A stretch of 64,000 bases of DNA from Actinomyces radicidentis (GTDB lineage Bacteria > Actinomycetota > Actinomycetes > Actinomycetales > Actinomycetaceae). The notes below the pieces were generated by a model, which saw only the letters and a program-made list of their open reading frames with translations, had not been told where the DNA came from and did not search any database. The position numbers were made by a program, and so were the translations under genes. Below, piece by piece: positions 60,085 through 64,000 of this stretch. Positions within the stretch are counted from its first letter, which is position 1. Every line of letters begins with the position of its first letter. The stretch is from assembly GCF_001553565.1 (NCBI RefSeq), contig NZ_CP014228.1, positions 992,001 through 1,056,000 on the forward strand, in the 5' to 3' direction.

Positions 60085-60306
60085 GAGGCCCCCGGCTCGG
60101 ATCTTCGATCCGGCCGAGGGCCTTCGTCATCGTGGCGCCGCTCCCGGGTTCCCATTCCCGGGGGGCCTCCTCCTTCGCCGGAGCGCTCCGTTCAGGCTCC
60201 CTAGGACCTTCGCGGCTCTCGGTGCGAGTCGGTCATCGGGTTCCCCAACCCTCGCGACCCGTTCCGTCCGGCGGCAGGAACTAGACAACCCTCCCGACCT
60301 GGAGGG
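60085..60306 (-). other. Hairpin-rich non-coding block upstream of xfp (candidate structured RNA/leader)
   Basis: The 530-bp gap 59865-60394 has no convincing gene. Within it, 60085-60306 is dense in stems: a 9-bp outer stem GAGGCCCCC/GGGGGCCTC (60085-60093, 60161-60169) enclosing GGCTCGGATC-TTC-GATCCGGCC and CCCGGG/CCCGGG, then GGGTT/AACCC (60238-60251), GTTCC/GGAAC (60261-60281) and CCCTCC/GGAGGG (60289-60306). On the minus strand it lies 220 bp before xfp, so it could be its leader, an independent small RNA, or the AI-2E terminator. I tested it by eye against common riboswitches and tRNA and found no match. The 220 bp next to xfp show only GC-rich sequence. Confidence 0.35.
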
Positions 60307-60394
60307 ACACCCCTGAGCAACCTGGGAAGACCATGGGAAGTGCGCCCAGTGACGTCGCCGCCGTCACCGAGCGTCCGACGCGAGGACCGCGGGC

Positions 60395-61660
60395 TCAGTC
60401 CTCGCGGCGGTCGGCGACCGCCGCACCGGGCTCCACCGGGTCGACGTCGTCGTCTGGGTCGTCCTCCCCGACGCCGTCACCGTCGATGTCCGCCTCGTCG
60501 AGGGTCTCCTCGTCGAGCTCGTCGGGCCTGCGCACGGGCGAGTCCCCGGCGGACAGGAAGATCCCCACCCAGCGCGAGCGCGGGTCGGAGTCGATGAGGA
60601 GCGCCTTGACGAAGAGGGTGAGCGGGACGGCGAGGATGGTGCCGAGCCCGCCGACCACCTGCGACCAGAAGAGCAGGGAGAGGAAGGTCGTCGTCGTGTT
60701 GAGCCCGACGGCGTCACCGGTGAACTTCGGCTGGATGAGGCTCTGGATGACGAAGTTGAGGACGCAGTAGGCCACGACGACCCACAGGGCGGTGAGCGGG
60801 CCGGAGTCCACGAGCGCCAGGAGCGTCGGCGGGACGAGGCCCACGAAGAAGCCGATGTTGGGGATGTAGTTCGTGATGAAGGACAGCACGCCCCAGGTCA
60901 CGGCCATGGGGACGCCGAGCAGCCCGAGGGCGATGACGTCGAGGACGGCGACGATGAGGCCGAAGACCGTCGAGACGAGCCAGTAGGAGCGCACGGAGGT
61001 CGCGAAGCCGGACATCGCCGTGGCGATCCCGGGCTTGAGGCGGGTGAGGGCCTCGGCGCGCACCTCGATCTTCGACATGTCGAACATGAGGAAGATGACG
61101 GTCAGGGCGAGGATCGAGAGGATCGAGCCGAGGCTCGTCACCTGGCTGAAGAGGGTCTGGGCGACCGACACGATCTTGTCGGTGCTCACCGCGTTCTCGA
61201 GCTGGGTCTGCAGCGAGCTCGCGTCGACGCCGAAGCGGCCGAGCAGGCTGATGCCCTGGTCCCACAGGGACTCGAACTTCGACGCGTACTGCGGCAGGGT
61301 CTCAACGAGCTGGGCGACGGCGATGCCGAGGGCGACGAACATGCCGACGACGAAGGCGTAGATGAGCAGGATCGCGATGACGGCACCGACGACCCTGTGG
61401 ACGTGGTGCCGGGCCAGCCACGTGACGAGCGGCCTGACGGTGATGACGAGGGTGAGGGCGAAGAAGGCGGGCGCGAAGAGGCTCTTGACGAAGTAGAGGC
61501 CGACGCAGCCGACGACGAGGGCGGCGACGACGAGGGCCGTCGTCTCGCCCTGCGTGCGGTCGACCTCGACGGGGACGCGTTCCCCCTCGCGGACGGGGTC
61601 GTTCTGGGGGTCGGTGGTCCGGGCTGGGGTCGCCGGTTCGACGTGGGGAGTGTGGGCCAT
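60395..61660 (-). CDS. AI-2E family transporter (PerM/UPF0118)
   Basis: A 421-residue polytopic membrane protein with seven to eight helices and the long central amphipathic region of the family (residues ~150-230, containing ALTRLKPGIATAMSGFATSV). The segment GVPMAVTWGVLSFITNYIPN then IGFFVGLVPPTLLALVDSG is the hallmark. Family members are linked to autoinducer-2 export or Na/H exchange, so the exact role is uncertain. The C-terminal ~50 residues are a strongly acidic tail (DELDEETLDEADIDGDGVGE). ATG 61660 starts a short cytosolic N-terminus. Confidence 0.88.
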   Translation of the reverse strand: MAHTPHVEPATPARTTDPQNDPVREGERVPVEVDRTQGETTALVVAALVVGCVGLYFVKSLFAPAFFALTLVITVRPLVTWLARHHVHRVVGAVIAILLIYAFVVGMFVALGIAVAQLVETLPQYASKFESLWDQGISLLGRFGVDASSLQTQLENAVSTDKIVSVAQTLFSQVTSLGSILSILALTVIFLMFDMSKIEVRAEALTRLKPGIATAMSGFATSVRSYWLVSTVFGLIVAVLDVIALGLLGVPMAVTWGVLSFITNYIPNIGFFVGLVPPTLLALVDSGPLTALWVVVAYCVLNFVIQSLIQPKFTGDAVGLNTTTTFLSLLFWSQVVGGLGTILAVPLTLFVKALLIDSDPRSRWVGIFLSAGDSPVRRPDELDEETLDEADIDGDGVGEDDPDDDVDPVEPGAAVADRRED

Positions 61661-61685
61661 GCCCGGATCCTCGCACGACGGGCAC

Positions 61686-62597
61686 TCAGCTGTCCGTCGA
61701 GGACACGGTCCGCTCCGTGTGGGACGCGTCGCCAGCGCTCGTCCCGGTCACGGCCACGGCTCTCGTCGCGGTCGTTGTCGCGTCAGTCGTCGCGTCCTCG
61801 CTCGCGCCGACGGCGGTGGCGCCGCCCGCACGGGCTGGGGAGGGCGCGGCGCGCGGCGGCTCGACCCGCGGCGCGGGGATCGTCGTCGACGCCGAGGCGG
61901 CCCTCACGACGACGAGGGCCGTGATCGTCTGGGTGAGCATGATCCCGAGGAGGACGACCAGCTGGAACTTCGCGGCCTCCACCGGGCTCGCCCCGCCGAA
62001 CAGGGCGCCGACGAAGGCGCCTGGCAGGGTGACGAGACCGGTCGCGCCGGTCTGGTCGATGCCGGGCAGGAGGGTCTCGCGCACGGCCTCGCGGGAGACC
62101 TCGGCGTGGGCGGCGACCGGCGTCGCTCCGAGCGCCATCCAGCCCTCGACCTCGGCGGCCCGGTCGCGCACGGTCCGCAGGAACATGCGGCCGGCCAGCG
62201 TCGCGCCACTCATGGAGTTGCCGATGATGATGCCGCCGACGGAGACGAGGTAGCGGGCGTCGAAGGGGATGAGGCGCAGCGAGAAGATGAGCGCGACGGT
62301 CACGGCGGAGCCGACGACGATGCCGGTGGCGGCGGCGCGCCGCCCGTCGTGGAGCTCGCGGACGCGCCCGCCGGAGGTCGCCGACGCCGTCGTCAGCATG
62401 AGGAGGACGAACAGGGCGACGGTCCAGGGCACGGCGAGGACGCCGTGCAGGAGCACGGCGATGACGGAGAGCTGGACGACGGCGCGCAGGGCGGCGACGA
62501 GCGGTGCCCAGCCGAGCCGCAGGCCCGCCCACCGCTGGATGCTGAGGGTGACGGCGAGGAGGAGCGCGAGGCCGAGTCCGAACTCGAGGAGGGGCAT
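61686..62597 (-). CDS. UPF0014/FetB-type ABC permease
   Basis: A 303-residue membrane protein with about seven helices. The conserved core LISLRLIPFDARYLVSVGGI (as FSLRLIPFDARYLVSVGGII), GNSMSGATLAG and LPGAFVGALFGGASPVEAAK belongs to the FetB/YbbM family, which works with an ATPase in iron homeostasis or other export. No fetA-like ATPase gene lies in the window, so the partner is missing or elsewhere. The C-terminal ~60 residues are Ala/Thr/Pro-rich and low-complexity. ATG 62597 begins directly with the first membrane helix. Confidence 0.85.
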   Translation of the reverse strand: MPLLEFGLGLALLLAVTLSIQRWAGLRLGWAPLVAALRAVVQLSVIAVLLHGVLAVPWTVALFVLLMLTTASATSGGRVRELHDGRRAAATGIVVGSAVTVALIFSLRLIPFDARYLVSVGGIIIGNSMSGATLAGRMFLRTVRDRAAEVEGWMALGATPVAAHAEVSREAVRETLLPGIDQTGATGLVTLPGAFVGALFGGASPVEAAKFQLVVLLGIMLTQTITALVVVRAASASTTIPAPRVEPPRAAPSPARAGGATAVGASEDATTDATTTATRAVAVTGTSAGDASHTERTVSSTDS

Positions 62598-62692
62598 GCC
62601 CCGATCGTGCCACCCCGAGGACGCCCGCGACGACGGCGGCGCCGTGCTCCCCGGGGACGACCACCGCGAGCCGGGGCGTCCCCGGCCGGGGC

Positions 62693-64000
62693 TCAGCCCT
62701 CGAGGATCCCCGAGGCGGTGCCCACGCGGACGGCGGCGTCGCGGTCGTGGACGCCGAGGCGCTTGTAGAGGGCCTTCGACGTCGAGCGCACGGTCTCCAC
62801 CCCGAGGAAGAGCTCGTCAGCGATCTCGGGCAGGGTCCTGCCGGCGGCGAGCAGGGTCGTGCGCGGCGAGGCGTCCGGGACGGCCATCGCCCGGCGCACG
62901 AGGTCGAGGCAGCCGGCGTGGTCGTCCTTGAGGTAGGCGGCGGCCGCCTCGACGAGGAGGGCCGACTCCGCCGGGATCGCCTGTCCGACGATCGCGGTGC
63001 GCGCGCCGTCGACGTCGCCCTCGCGCAGCTGGATGAGCGCGAGGAGCTCGTGGAGGGGCCACCAGAAGAACTTCGACAGGCCCGTCCAGCGGGCGCGCCC
63101 GAGGAAGGTGCGGAGCCACTCGATGGCCGGGTCGGCGCCGCGCTGGACGAGAATGAGGAGGGCCTCCGCCTCGATCTCGTAGGCGGCCGAGTGGGAGCGC
63201 TCGTCGACGTCGGCCGTGGGGCGCACCGGGGCGGGGGCGGGGGCGGCCAGGTAGCGGCGGGTCGCCTCGACGATCTCCTCGGGCTCCCACTCGCGCGTGC
63301 CGGCCGTCTGGACCGTCTGCTCGTAGGCCGCCAGCGCGGTTCGGGCGTGCTCGACGAGCCCGGAGCGGGCGGCGACGAGGGCGAGGCGGGCGCGCGGCCC
63401 GAGCATGGGGACGGGGCTCTGGTCCGCGTAGATGGTGAAGGCCTCGGAGAGGCGCTCCGCCTGCTTGAGGGCGACGAGGGCGAGGTCCGGGCGCCCGAAG
63501 GCCAGGGTGGCGTCCGCCATCCCGAGCATGAGCATGAGGGCGACCTTGGCCTCCATCGCCGTCTGGGCCGGGAGGAAGAAGCTCTTGATGGCCTCGCGGT
63601 GGAGCTGGGCGATCTCCTCGAAGACCCAGGTCACGAACTCCTCGAAGAGCGGCTGGGCGTTCTCGACGTCGGGCATCTGGAACTGCGACTGCGCCGCCAT
63701 GAGGCGGTCCCGCACGGCCCGCGTGAAGGGCGTGAGGTACGGCTCCCCGATGAGGGTCGTCGTCCACACGAGGTGGCCCCACGGGATCGGGAGCTCGCCC
63801 ACGGCAGCTCGTCGTAGGAGACGTACTCCTGGACGGCGCGCGGCCAGCGCCACGTGGCGGGCACCTCGACGGGCAGGGTGGCGCGCAGCTCGCGGCGCTC
63901 GCGGGTGGTGAGGAAGGTGAGGACCTCGGCGTGGCGGCAGACCTGCTCGTCCAGGGCCGCCCAGGCCTTGAGCTTGAGGAGGGCGCGCATGGCGATCTCC
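62693..64000 (-). pseudogene. C-terminal part of a MalT/LuxR-type large regulator with an apparent frameshift
   Basis: Reading leftward from the window edge, one frame gives natural sequence (MRALLKLKAWAALDEQVCRH, RELRATLPVEVPATWRWPRA, VQEYVSYDELP) until about 63800, where it turns into shadow sequence. The neighbouring frame then continues with natural sequence (VGELPIPWGHLVWTTTLIGE...) to the stop at 62693. One missing base near 63795-63805 would join them. The downstream part is helical-repeat (TPR-like), and the C-terminus is a LuxR HTH (TLPEIADELFLGVETVRSTS, KALYKRLGVHDRDAAVRVGT). The N-terminal ATPase domain would lie outside. It is either a broken gene or a sequencing error. Confidence 0.65.

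Noticed and set aside
60085-60169. A tRNA-like fold (9-bp closing stem plus two inner hairpins, one containing GGGTTCCCATTCCCGG)
   Set aside because: The T-loop does not fit TTCRANY, there is no D-loop GG or recognisable anticodon arm, and no CCA-proximal geometry. Kept only as an unclassified structured block.
59865-60394. Known riboswitch (TPP, cobalamin, ydaO, fluoride, guanidine, M-box) upstream of xfp
   Set aside because: I looked for the conserved core strings of each and found none that fit.

Overview
The window is GC-rich (roughly 70% or more) actinobacterial chromosomal DNA. Many genes start directly behind a -10-like TANNNT box with no Shine-Dalgarno sequence (leaderless style). 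The metabolic genes (class I fructose-bisphosphate aldolase, bifid-type phosphoketolase, ROK glucokinase, PepC) fit a fermentative host-associated member of the Actinomycetaceae, most likely Actinomyces or a close relative. That placement is inferred from gene content and base composition, not from a marker gene.

Layout. 1-4.1 kb: accessory/defence DNA, with the N-terminus of a DUF3427-type helicase, a frameshifted hypothetical gene, class I aldolase and an AbiEi/AbiEii system with a clear operator. 4.1-24 kb: mostly housekeeping genes (SDR oxidoreductase, DUF5926, ridA, pgm, a lipoprotein behind a poly-C promoter, aminotransferase, holin-like protein, a WXG-type peptide with an alpha/beta hydrolase, an ABC exporter, esterase, methyltransferase, pepC, purB). 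24.3-28.2 kb: copper operon csoR-copZ-copA, in which copA carries two in-frame palindromic insertions. 28.4-31.3 kb: a large kinase-like/LPG-synthase-like membrane protein, with an IS481 element inserted exactly at its stop codon.

32.6-45.9 kb is the highlight: a RiPP biosynthetic cluster of the daptide type. Two short precursors end in the same Gly/Ala/Val/Ile-rich tail and a C-terminal Thr. They are followed by a small membrane protein, a GT2 glycosyltransferase, an intramembrane M50 protease, an accessory protein with a C-terminal RRE-like domain, an ABC exporter, a methyltransferase, a class III aminotransferase, an alcohol-dehydrogenase-family oxidoreductase, a YcaO protein, a second paralogous methyltransferase and a two-component system. 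Oxidoreductase + aminotransferase + methyltransferase are the three steps known to convert a C-terminal Thr into dimethyl-propanediamine in daptides. The YcaO, the glycosyltransferase and the duplicate methyltransferase are additions that suggest further tailoring. Repeated CCGAT boxes lie upstream of three of its transcription units, and another cluster follows the response regulator gene.

46-64 kb: inositol monophosphatase, tdh-kbl threonine degradation, a DUF559-like protein whose C-terminus is encoded by a repeat, an IS256 element inserted into another copy of that repeat (8-bp target duplication), an amino-acid permease, DUF2079 protein, a paired crcB fluoride channel, glucokinase, phosphoketolase, AI-2E-type and UPF0014-type membrane proteins, and a frameshifted LuxR-type regulator running off the edge.

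A striking window-wide theme is small inverted-repeat elements. One family has 20-bp terminal repeats beginning GTCCAC (four copies, different interiors), another is a 70-76 bp palindromic family (three copies), and there are several single elements of the same architecture plus the two inside copA. Many intergenic hairpins share a GCCGTCGGA core.
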